Source: Plantago ovata (Eukaryota; Streptophyta; Magnoliopsida; Lamiales; Plantaginaceae). Taken from it: a stretch of DNA of 64,000 nucleotides. The translations under genes and the position numbers were made by a program. A model generated the notes under the pieces. That model was not told the DNA's origin. It saw only the letters and a list, made by a program, of their open reading frames with translations, and did not search any database. This document shows, piece by piece, positions 54,136 to 62,832 of the stretch. The stretch spans positions 73,506,496-73,570,495 of the forward strand of contig CM051457.1 of the NCBI GenBank assembly GCA_028274465.1, in the 5' to 3' direction. Each line of letters starts with the position of its first letter. Within the stretch, counting starts at the first letter, position 1.

Positions 54136-54561
54136 TAAGGGATACATTTGGTGGATTGCTGAAACAGGCATTCAGCAAGCCAATGTTTGCTTATATGTGT
54201 TCTTTACAAAGTCCCTTCCACTGATTTCTCTAAAAAGAAATGATTGTACACTATATGTTTGTTGAAACAGACATTCAGCAAGTAATTCATTCAAACCGGG
54301 TATTTGTTAGGAAACTTGATCACTCGCTGAGACGGGTACTCAGTAAAGAAAAACTTTAAAGATTGCTGAAACTGGCATTCAGACAATCAAAGATACTGAA
54401 ACAGGTATTCAAGTATCAAAAGAAAAATCTGAAACTGGAACTCAGCAAAGAGCAAAAATACTTCTCAGATTTTACCTAAGGATATCTCAATATAAAAAGA
54501 ATTTTCTGGGACGGGAACTCATAAATGTCTTTTACCTTAAAGAAATATGAGATATTTGATT
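54136..54561 (+). other. SIRE-2 hairpin array between pol and ORF3
   Basis: Units: 54156-54178 (arms TTGCTGAA/TTCAGCAA, loop ACAGGCA), 54259-54281 (TTGTTGAA/TTCAGCAA), 54327-54343 (CTGAG/CTCAG, loop ACGGGTA), 54361-54388 (GATTGCTGAA paired with TTCAG-A-CAATC, loop ACTGGCA), 54392-54417 (GATACTGAA paired with TTCA-A-GTATC, loop ACAGGTA), and weaker ones at 54428-54444 and 54507-54522. Arms change together while loops stay similar. Confidence 0.8.
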
Positions 54562-54570
54562 AAGGGGGAA
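54562..54570 (+). other. Internal polypurine tract of SIRE-2
   Basis: AAGGGGGAA followed by TTTTCAGCAAAT, as in SIRE-1 at 39535. Confidence 0.7.
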
Positions 54571-55105
54571 TTTTCAGCAAATTCAAGGCTTGTTACTTGA
54601 AAAAGTAAGTGCTAAAGTCAGATTGAATAAAATCGCTGAAAAGATTCTTATTTACTTCAGCAAGCAATTAGCGTTGGAGTAAAAGAGATAAAATCCCGTG
54701 AATCAAGGTAAAATCAATTTGTGACGTTAATCATGGCACAGATAAACTCGTTGTTAATGATGACATGAAATACAATCGTGGGCATTTTTTTATCCAACGG
54801 TTGATATTACAAAGAGAAAGTATGCTTTGACGGTTTTTTGTTAGTGGTCCACTACGCATTTAATGCAAAGGCTCCACTAACACAATGAATCTCTGTTTTA
54901 CCCTTGCTGAGAACTTAAAACCATTGAGTTTCTCACATAACAGAGATACTATATAAATGAAGAGTTAGAGAAAGACAAAATTCTTTATCTCACATTTTCT
55001 TTCTCTGCATTTTCTCTAGCCTGTGCTCTAAATTACTGTACCTCCGGTCACAAAGGAAATCTCTTTTTCGTACAACTCTTAAACCCTCAGACTACTATAT
55101 AAGAG
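54571..55105 (+). other. SIRE-2 ORF3 upstream region
   Basis: Non-coding; carries the probable ORF3 promoter (54840-54957) and leader. A second TATATAA lies about 10 bases before the ATG in both copies; it is too close to serve this ATG. Confidence 0.65.
54840..54957 (+). promoter_or_regulatory. Probable internal promoter for ORF3 of SIRE-2
   Basis: TATATAAA starts at 54950, 156 bp before the ATG at 55106. GCATTTAATGCAAAG (54856-54870) lies 94 bp upstream of it, flanked by GTTAGTGG (54840-54847) and CCACTAAC (54874-54881). The arrangement is the same as in SIRE-1. Confidence 0.55.
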
Positions 55106-57162
55106 ATGGATCCCAAAAGACAATCCTCCAAGACCTCAAAATCATCAAAGGCAGACAATGCTGGAAAAAGCACTGCTCCTACTCCGGTTGAAACTCCGGT
55201 GAAGAACATAGTGAAAATTATGTTGAAAAACGACACAATAATTGAAAGACCCATGCCTCCTGCATATCTCGACACTGCAAAGTGTGAGCAGATGATGCAA
55301 TGGGGTGGATTTGCCAAAGAGAAGTACATTAGTACTTCTATGAACAAGAACTGGACGAAGAAAATGAAGAGGCGTTGAATCTGATTAATCAACAAGGCCT
55401 ACTTTTCTTCATTACTGCTCACACTAAGAAAGTGAGCATGCTGGACACAATGGAATTCTACAACAATGCAGAAATCCAAACCCTTACTGATGGACAAGGA
55501 GTCACTGAAAAAGTGATTTCTACATCAGTTCAAGGAGTGCAAATCATCCTGAAATGGATTATTTTAGCAAACATCTTTCATATTCCAACTACTGGAACTG
55601 AAGATGACATCACTGCCACTGATGAAGAAATTGAAGCCTTCTACAGTGATGTTAGAAATGAAAGGATGAAGAAAGGCGAGATTGCTCCCGTGATTTGGAC
55701 AAAGCACGTAAAAAGGAAGCATCTCTGCCATTCACTTGGTCTGGTAGCTCTGCTACTCATCAAAGTCTTAGACTCTCAAGTTGGAGGAATTGACCAAGTA
55801 GGCCTGAGAAGGTGGCCATTGCTGATGCATATCCATGAGAACAAAACTGACATTAACTGGGCTAAGTACATTTTCAACAGACTTGTTGATTGTGTTACAA
55901 ATTTCAAGGTCAAGGTTGAAGACAACACAGTCTCACCTTCCCTTCCAGTGATGTATGGATTGAAAATATGCTACATCCTTGAACATTTCAGGATTCAGCT
56001 AAGAAACCCATTGCCGATTAAGAAATCAGTATGCAATGTGGGAAGAGCTTTTTACAAGCAGAATGGACCTAAGGTTGCTGACAAGAAGTCAAAGAAGCCA
56101 ACAGCTGCAAATGTTGCTGAGACTGATAACCAGTCTATGAATGCAACAACTGCAAATGTTGCAGATATTGATCAGCAAGCTAGGTATACAACAGCTTCAA
56201 ATGTTGCTGAGAATGCAATAGATGCAGATGTTACTGCTGATACCATTGTGGTTGCTGACACTAATGCACCCAGTGAGAAATCTAAAAAGAAAAAGAGGAA
56301 AGCTGATGATGACACTCAAACTGCAGCTTCATCAGCTGATCCTATTCCTAAGAAGGCACGGACAAAGACTTACCCAAGAAAGAAAACAACGACACGCAAG
56401 TCAGTTCCAATTGTCCATGTTATTCAGGATGACGATGTCCCAGTGGTTGCTGAAACACAAGCCACTGTAGTAGATGTTGTTGAAGTGTTTGCAGAAGCCT
56501 TCAGCAATCCAATTAACTTGGATTCATCTGCTGAAGCAAGACCACATGGCAGTGGAAATGAAAATCCTGCCCAAGATCCCTTAGAAGATATCTACATTGT
56601 AGATAAACTTTATGACAACACTGCATATTTGAGAAGAGCAAGAGACATCGCTGCATATTTGAGAAGAGCTACACTTGCTGAAAATGTTGCAGAAGAGACA
56701 GTTGCTGAAAAAGCAACTAGTCCGGTCCAAGAAATTGCTGAAGGTGCAATTGCTGAAGAACCACTTTCTGAAACTGCAATGGTTCAAGACCCAGAGGTTG
56801 CTGAAACACAACAAGAGACAATATTCGATGACGCATCTAAAGATGCTGAGAATATTAGACCTAGTTCACCAATGACCTCTATTGACAAAGTTCAACTGGT
56901 GCTGACTGACCTAAGCCAGCAAATGGACTTGGAGATTCAAGACAACTCCAATAAGTCGGTAGACCTGTTCTTGACAAGTAGTGAACTTAGAGGTCAAGAT
57001 GTCTCTGCTCAACTTGTCAATTCAGAGACAAGGGAGATTTCTGAATCTGCACAGCCTTCTCAGTTAGAGCAAGAAAAGAAGTCTGCTGAAGAACAAGTCC
57101 CAGATAATGAAGCTGCTATCATTAATGAAAGGACTGAGTCACCACCTGCTCTTCTTCAGCAG

Positions 57163-57280
57163 GTAGTTAACTCAGATATAAGCAAAACTTCACTATCTGA
57201 AACTTTATAAAACTTCACTATCTGAAACTTTATAAAGTTTCAGATAATTATCTTTAGCTAATATAATTATTTCTTTACAG
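57163..57280 (+). other. Intron-like segment 1 of SIRE-2 ORF3
   Basis: 118 bp from CAG|GTAGTTAACT to CTTTACAG|A. It is 43 bp longer than in the other two copies owing to a tandem duplication that also created a 26-bp palindrome (57220-57245). Its in-frame stop means that without splicing ORF3 would end here. Confidence 0.6.
57220..57245. repeat. 26-bp perfect palindrome
   Basis: ATCTGAAACTTTA followed directly by its exact reverse complement, within intron-like segment 1 of SIRE-2. Confidence 0.85.
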
Positions 57281-57349
57281 ACTTCTCAAGATACAAGTCA
57301 GAAGATTGCTGAAACTTCTGCACTAGAATCCACAACTCCTGTTCAGCAG

Positions 57350-57421
57350 GTAGATGAAAATTTTGGTAATTCTACTAAGTTTGAAAACTTAGTACTTGTA
57401 TCTATTATAAAGTTATTTCAG
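57350..57421 (+). other. Intron-like segment 2 of SIRE-2 ORF3
   Basis: 72 bp, CAG|GTAGATG to TTATTTCAG|G, phase 0, following a 69-nt exon (57281-57349). It holds an inverted repeat ACTAAGTTT/AAACTTAGT. Confidence 0.6.
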
Positions 57422-57517
57422 GAAGAACAATTCAAGGATGGTGCCACAGCTCCTGAAGCAATGGAAATAGTACCAGCACAACTTAGTGTGCAACATGAGC
57501 TTGCTGAAAGTCAGCAG

Positions 57518-57592
57518 GTAAATCATGTAACAGTTTTAGACTCTAAAACTATTTTCCAAAACTTTTCTGAACTTAACTTTACTCTTATTCAG
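57518..57592 (+). other. Intron-like segment 3 of SIRE-2 ORF3
   Basis: 75 bp, CAG|GTAAATC to TTATTCAG|G, phase 0, following a 96-nt exon (57422-57517). Inverted repeat AGTTTTAG/CTAAAACT around ACT. Confidence 0.6.
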
Positions 57593-57708
57593 GCTCAAAC
57601 GGAGAACGATGAAGTGGTTCACATCACTGAAGATCTTGAAGTTAGTTCTGAAGAACTTTATTCAAACTTCAAAAAGAACACCTTGACCAGAGTTGCTAAG
57701 TCTGTCAG

Positions 57709-59350
57709 TGTTGGTCCCTTTAAACAACAAGAAAAGACTAGAGGGGGGGGGTGAATAGTCTTTTCAAACTTTCGTCGTTTAAAACTTTCTCAGCAAGTAC
57801 TTATTACTTTTCAGTAATGAGTTTGCTAATACTTAACTTTCTCAGCAAGCGTAAGTTACTTTACAGTAGCTTGGTTTGCTGATACTTAAAATCAGAGAGC
57901 GGAAGTCTTTGAAACAATAAGTGCTCTTTCAGCAAGTAAAGGGTTTCAGCAAGTGAAGTGAGTGACTGTGTACAAACAGATATAATTAGCTGAAAGCTAA
58001 ATGCAGTAAGTAAATCACACAAACGCTTTTTATAGTGGTATCTTAGAGTGGCGTAATCTCTCAACTAATCCACTTCGTCCTTTCTAGGACTGAATCCACT
58101 AAGATATGATTGAGGTTCCTTACAATCTCCTATCTAAAGCGATTCAACAGAAACCAAAGCGCACTTGCTTTGTCTCCAACCTAAACTAGAGAACTCAACC
58201 TTGTTCTCCACCAAACTTGGTACTTTTAATCAGCAAAACTATGCTCGATTAAGTTCCCCCTGAATATGACGCCTGAAAGGGTGTATTTTCAGTGAGAGAG
58301 TTTTGGGGTGAGATGACTTAATTATAACTTATTCAGTTACAACAAGTAATCTAAGAAACACAACTTGGAATACTTCTCAGTAAACAAGTTTGATTGTTTC
58401 TGGTGTCAAGACTTGTTCTTGTTCGAAAGAAAGAACACTTAACTAATTTCTTAGCCGAGTTTGTTCTACTTCTTCACAAGTAGCTTTTTCAAGCTTTAAG
58501 TCTTGGAACGGATCAATGGCAGTTATAGAGAGTTCGAAGGTATGTGAGTTTAAGCATAAGTGAGAGTTTGATCACGTTGTTGACACACTTCAACTCTTTG
58601 CCGGATGACCTCTATTTATAGTGCAAGTAAGGAGCCGTTTGAATTTCAAATCCTAAGGCTTTTGATCCTTAACATGTCACTATCTTGCTTTTGTACTTTC
58701 AGCAGCGACTTTGTTTGTCTTCTAGTCTTCATGTCCTTCGCGTGCAAGCTTTGCATTAAATGCACATTTGAATAGAATTCAAAGAGTAACATTGGAGCGC
58801 AAATTCTCGTACATTCAGTAAGAGGTCACATATGTTCATCAGCAAGTGGTTAGTCTCAGTTTCAGCAAGCACAACCTACTCTGTCTTTCAGATTTTCACT
58901 TATGCAATGTTGTTGCTGAGTTTTCCACTTTCTGAGCAACACGTGTCTTACCAGTCTTCAGCAATCTTCAAGTCTTCAAGTCTTCGAATTCTTCAAGTCT
59001 TCAGATCTTCAAAAGTCTTCAAGATTCTGAGCGGTTTCTTATTTGCTTCAATAATTTGTTTGTAATAAACAAAATATATCTTCCGCAAATGCTTCAATAG
59101 GTTATTTTCTTTTCAGAAAATAAGATACATTAAAGCTAAGCATCAATAAGATATTTTCTTTTCAGAAAATAAAATACATCACACGCAAAAGAAATAACTT
59201 ATCTATCACCTAACTAAGTCATCAGCAAACGTTCCTCTTTTACAATGTCCTTAAAATTCTAAATTCCTATGGACCTTAAGAGTACTAGTTACTGGACTTT
59301 CCTTAATTTAGCATGGTTAATTGCTCATCAAAATTACAAGTTTCCTAACA
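57709..59350 (-). repeat. 3' LTR of SIRE-3
   Basis: 1,642 bp; the plus strand starts TGTTGGTCCC and ends TTTCCTAACA. The sense TATA box is at 58613-58620. It carries GAAA- and GTAA-loop hairpins near 57802 and 57855 and an expanded GAAGACTT-type array in U3 (58951-59030). Confidence 0.92.
58951..59030 (-). repeat. GAAGACTT-type short tandem array in SIRE-3 U3
   Basis: About eight imperfect units (plus strand CTTCAAGT and variants) in 80 bases, about 330 bp upstream of the TATA box. The SIRE LTR at 2529-2575 has a shorter version, so copy number varies in the family. Confidence 0.75.
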
Positions 59351-59625
59351 AATTTCCCCCTTTTTGATGTTAGCAATCCATGGCTAAATTAATTGTTACC
59401 CTTTTAGAGGTTTCTGATGTTGAATAAATCAGTTGATTAATGCAAGCATACTTGAATAAATAAACAGTAAGCATAAGTAAGTTGCATAATAAAAAACCAA
59501 TAAGAGTCAAAAGATTTCATTGCTGATAGTTGTCATTCAGAAGTTTACAAGAAAAAGCATAGATAACATAGAATCAGCAAACAAAAACTTTAACAAAAAA
59601 AACTATTGCAGGGACTTAAGCTCTT
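59351..59625 (-). other. SIRE-3 polypurine tract and 3' untranslated region
   Basis: Sense AAAAAGGGGGAAATT (59351-59365) abuts the LTR. The remainder up to the ORF3 stop is AT-rich with no coding signal. Confidence 0.87.
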
Positions 59626-61392
59626 TCAGAGTATTTTTTCAAAATCTCTCTTACACTTCTCAGCAAGTGCAGTGAATTCAACACAATCCTTTTCGTAGTT
59701 TTCCAGAAGCCTACGGACTTGTAGTTGAAGAATTCTTGCGTTTATGCAGGCAGTATGATGATGCTTTTCAGCATTCATTTCCATGTAATTAATTACCCAC
59801 AAATGCATGCCCCAATTGCTGGCATGGAGAAGCTGTGTATCTGAAATGCTTTTCGGATGAATCTTTCTTAACCAGAGAAGATCTTCTTCTTGATCCTTAG
59901 CAGTGAGATAGAAGTACTCATAAGGAATCAATCCAAGTTTCTTCTTAGGTTTCTTTGATATCGGGTCAGAATAGTAAGCAATGCCAGGTGGTTTGATCAG
60001 ATTTGGTTCTTGCTTGTATGTCTTACCAATGGCAACTCTTCTTACATAGACCTCTAGATTCAACCATTTCCCAGCAACATTTCTTGGGAGGGATTCTTCC
60101 CTTTGATTTCTTTGGACTTTGAGTTCAATCCATTTGAACATTTGATTCAATATGGCTGTAGGAAAGAACTCATTTACCAGCAAATCTTCCAGCTTTAAAA
60201 TCCAGCAACCATGAATGTTTCTGATTACATTCTGAGTGGTTTCCTCATTGCTGGTCTTTGTATATTCGATGCCGGAGCCAATAGCAATGCTGGCCAGCCT
60301 TTTCTCTTCCTGTCTTTGCCTTCTTCTTCTTGTTTTAGCATTGTCTTGATCTCTTGCTGAAGAGTCAGACGAGAAATGCTTTGAGTGGCCAGACGGAGTT
60401 ATGGCTGTTAAGGGTCTAGCTCTTATGGCTTGAGCTATTGTCTGATTGTCATCATCTTCTTCATCATCTTCATTCAGATTTTGATGACTTCCAGTATGAC
60501 AGAAATCTTGAGTTTCAGCAGCGGTTTTTCTCTTTTTGGTACTTGTTGAATTTAACTCAGATTCTGCTTGTCTTTTAGAACTTTGCTCTTTTTCAGCAAG
60601 AGGTTCTATTGGAAGTGGCACATCAACAGCAGGAGCAGGAGGGGATTGGTTTCTCTTTCTATTATTCTTCTTTTCCCCCTTAGACATGGATTGCAACATC
60701 GGAGTGATGTGCAGAGAATAAAACTCATTGCAATTTTCAACAAGAGTGTTGAGACTGTTATACTTCATGATGATTGCTTGTTGGTCAGAGTTCATTGTTG
60801 ACAACTCTTTTTGAATATTCATCATGTTCTCTTCATGTCTTTTCTCTGTTGCGGCCTTCTCATCCATAATATTCTGAGCTTTGACAAGAGCATTCTTTGC
60901 AAGCTTGAGCGCCTGACTTACATCTTCTTCATAGCTCTTGTGATAAAGACTGATGTCTCTCTGAGCTATTGTCAAAGTTGTAGTGTGTCTCAACACTGTA
61001 GCCAATATCTTTCCAATGTCAAGTGGGCTTTCAGCAAGCAATGCTTCATCTTCAGCTTTGCAGGCATCATGGACTTGCTTTAGTGCTAGATTTCTGGGAG
61101 TAAACTCCTCAACTCTTGGGAACAGCACTAAATGAGGTGTTAAGGAATGAACCTTAATTTCGGAAGCAAACTGATCATCACGCGTCAGCAATTCTGCTCT
61201 TAGACCATCGTCTAAATCATTGATGTAATCAGGAGGAGGAATCTGAACAATTTTTGGGTCTCGCTTGAATTGTTCATCCTCATTTTCTGACAAGTCGTCA
61301 TCATCCTCAGATTCATCAAGTTGAGCAACTTTAGAACCTTTATCAGTAGCTTCACTTCCTTTTTGTCGAGTGGTTGCTGATGGCAACGCTTC

Positions 61393-61540
61393 AGACTCAA
61401 CGACTGGAGTTACACCAGTAGATAGTTGTTTCAATTGAGTTTGTGGCTCAATTACTGGAGTTTCGCCAGTAGTTAATTTTAATTGAGTAGTTGCTGAAGG
61501 CAACGTTTGAGACTCAATAACTGGAGTTTCGCCAGTAGTA
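61393..61540 (-). repeat. Three-unit coding repeat in SIRE-3 ORF3
   Basis: Units encoding TGETPVIESQ, TGETPVIEPQ and TGVTPVVESE are spaced by about 55-62 bases. SIRE-1 has one unit at the matching place (near 43370). The plus-strand signature is ACTGGAGTTTCGCCAGT or close variants. Confidence 0.8.
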
Positions 61541-62463
61541 ATTGGAAGGGATGGAACTTCCTTTGATTTTGGTCTTGAAGATTCACCAATTTCCAGATCC
61601 TGCGTATGCCTTGCATGGATCACGAGACTGTTTTGTAGAGCTCGTTGGTAATCTTCATCTTCTTCATCCTCATCTTCAAGGTTTTCTTCAGTAACCTTGG
61701 CATCAGAAACTGGACTTTTGCCATTTTTCAAGGCAGCCCTTTTTCTGGCGTATTCTTCTTCAGTATCAGCACCTTGCACAGGTGCTTGATTTTCAGCAGC
61801 AGCAGGAGGAGGTTGAGATTCTTGCTGAGATTGTTGTTGTTCAGCTTGCTGATTGTCAGATTGAGTATTTTCAGCAACTGTTAACTTCAATCCACCAGCA
61901 CCAGGACTTGGACCCTGATTGTCATCATCGTCATCTTTCTTGTCCTTAGAATCTTTCCCTTCATCATCACTGGGATCAGTGGGAATGTTCTCATCTTCTT
62001 CTTCTTCTTCATCATCTGTCAGAATGACTAGCTCAACATGCTTATACAAAGCAACACTTGTCACTTCCTCTTCCTCAGTTAATTTGTGGGGATCAGCCAC
62101 CACAGGAACAAAAAGACCTTTGAGCATCACAGCTTGTTTAGCTGGAGAGGCACTCTTAAATTTGGCCTTCATATTCTCTCTGATTTGAGCAATCAGATTT
62201 GAGCTCATTTGCTGAGAATATGTCATTTCTTCAGGAAGGATGGAGTGGACAAATGTTTCGAGCTTTAACAGTGAAGATCTCTTTTTCTCATTAGAGAGAT
62301 GAAGGTGAATATCTGAGAAGTCCATTCTCCTGTACCTTTGCCAGTTGCTGACGGACTTAGCAACTCTTGACAAAGTTGTCCTCTTGAAGTTCAAGTAAAG
62401 TTCTTCAGAACTTACTTGCTGATCTTCAGTGATGAGTACCACTTCAGTGGTCTCCTTTTGAGC

Positions 62464-62538
62464 CTGAAAAATAATTTTATTTAGATCAGGATTGGTTTGG
62501 AAAATTGTTTTAGAGTTTAAATCTGAAACATGATTTAC
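62464..62538 (-). other. Intron-like segment 3 of SIRE-3 ORF3
   Basis: 75 bp, CAG|GTAAATC to ATTTTTCAG|G on the minus strand. It has no in-frame stop, so read-through would also keep the frame. Confidence 0.6.
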
Positions 62539-62616
62539 CTGCTGAGAGTCAGCAAGCTCATGTAGTACAATTTCCATTCCATGAGGAGCTTGAGTAGCAT
62601 CCTCCATTTGTTCATC

Positions 62617-62688
62617 CTGAAATAAATTATAATTAGACACAAGTACTAAGCTGTCAAACTTAGTTTTTATACCAAAATTATTAACTAC
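62617..62688 (-). other. Intron-like segment 2 of SIRE-3 ORF3
   Basis: 72 bp, GTAGTTAATA to TTTATTTCAG, preceded by TAG where SIRE-2 has CAG. The following exon (62539-62616) is 78 nt. Confidence 0.6.
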
Positions 62689-62757
62689 CTACTGAGCAGG
62701 GAGTGTTGGTTCTGGTGCAGTGGCTTCAGCAACCATCTGACTTGCATCTTGAGAAGT

Positions 62758-62832
62758 CTGTAGAGAAAGAATAATTTTAGCAAAAGAACAATTTTCAGAA
62801 TTTGAAGTTTTACTGATGGTTGAATTAACTAC
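62758..62832 (-). other. Intron-like segment 1 of SIRE-3 ORF3
   Basis: 75 bp, CAG|GTAGTTAATT to TTTCTCTACAG|A. The following exon (62689-62757) is 69 nt, as in SIRE-1 and SIRE-2. Confidence 0.6.

Larger units (their letters stand above)
46827..57708 (+). mobile_element. Sirevirus-like Ty1/copia element SIRE-2
   Basis: Full 5' LTR, primer site, gag, protease, integrase, RT, RNase H, hairpin array, internal polypurine tract, internal promoter and ORF3 to 57708, where SIRE-3 is inserted in the opposite orientation. GGTAA (46822-46826) is the presumed left target duplication. The right end is outside the window. Confidence 0.88.
55106..57708 (+). pseudogene. SIRE-2 ORF3, 5' part, interrupted by SIRE-3
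   Basis: ATG at 55106 opens MDPKRQSSKTSKSSKADNAG. One base is missing near 55333, after FAKEKYI; the rest is open from 55375 to the first intron-like segment. N-terminal domain: DTMEFYNNAEIQTLTDGQG, HSLGLVALLLIKVLDSQVGG and INWAKYIFNRLVDCVTNFKV. Then a Val-Ala-Asp repeat-rich stretch, a strong basic cluster (KSKKKKRKADDD and KKARTKTYPRKKTTTRKS, about residues 389-435), and acidic Glu/Ala-rich sequence. Three intron-like segments separate exons ending QQ. The last exon stops at VAKSVS because SIRE-3 lies there. Only one coding lesion is seen before the insertion, so this is the best guide to the N-terminal half. No membrane segment is convincing; the longest hydrophobic run is about 12 residues. 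Confidence 0.82.
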
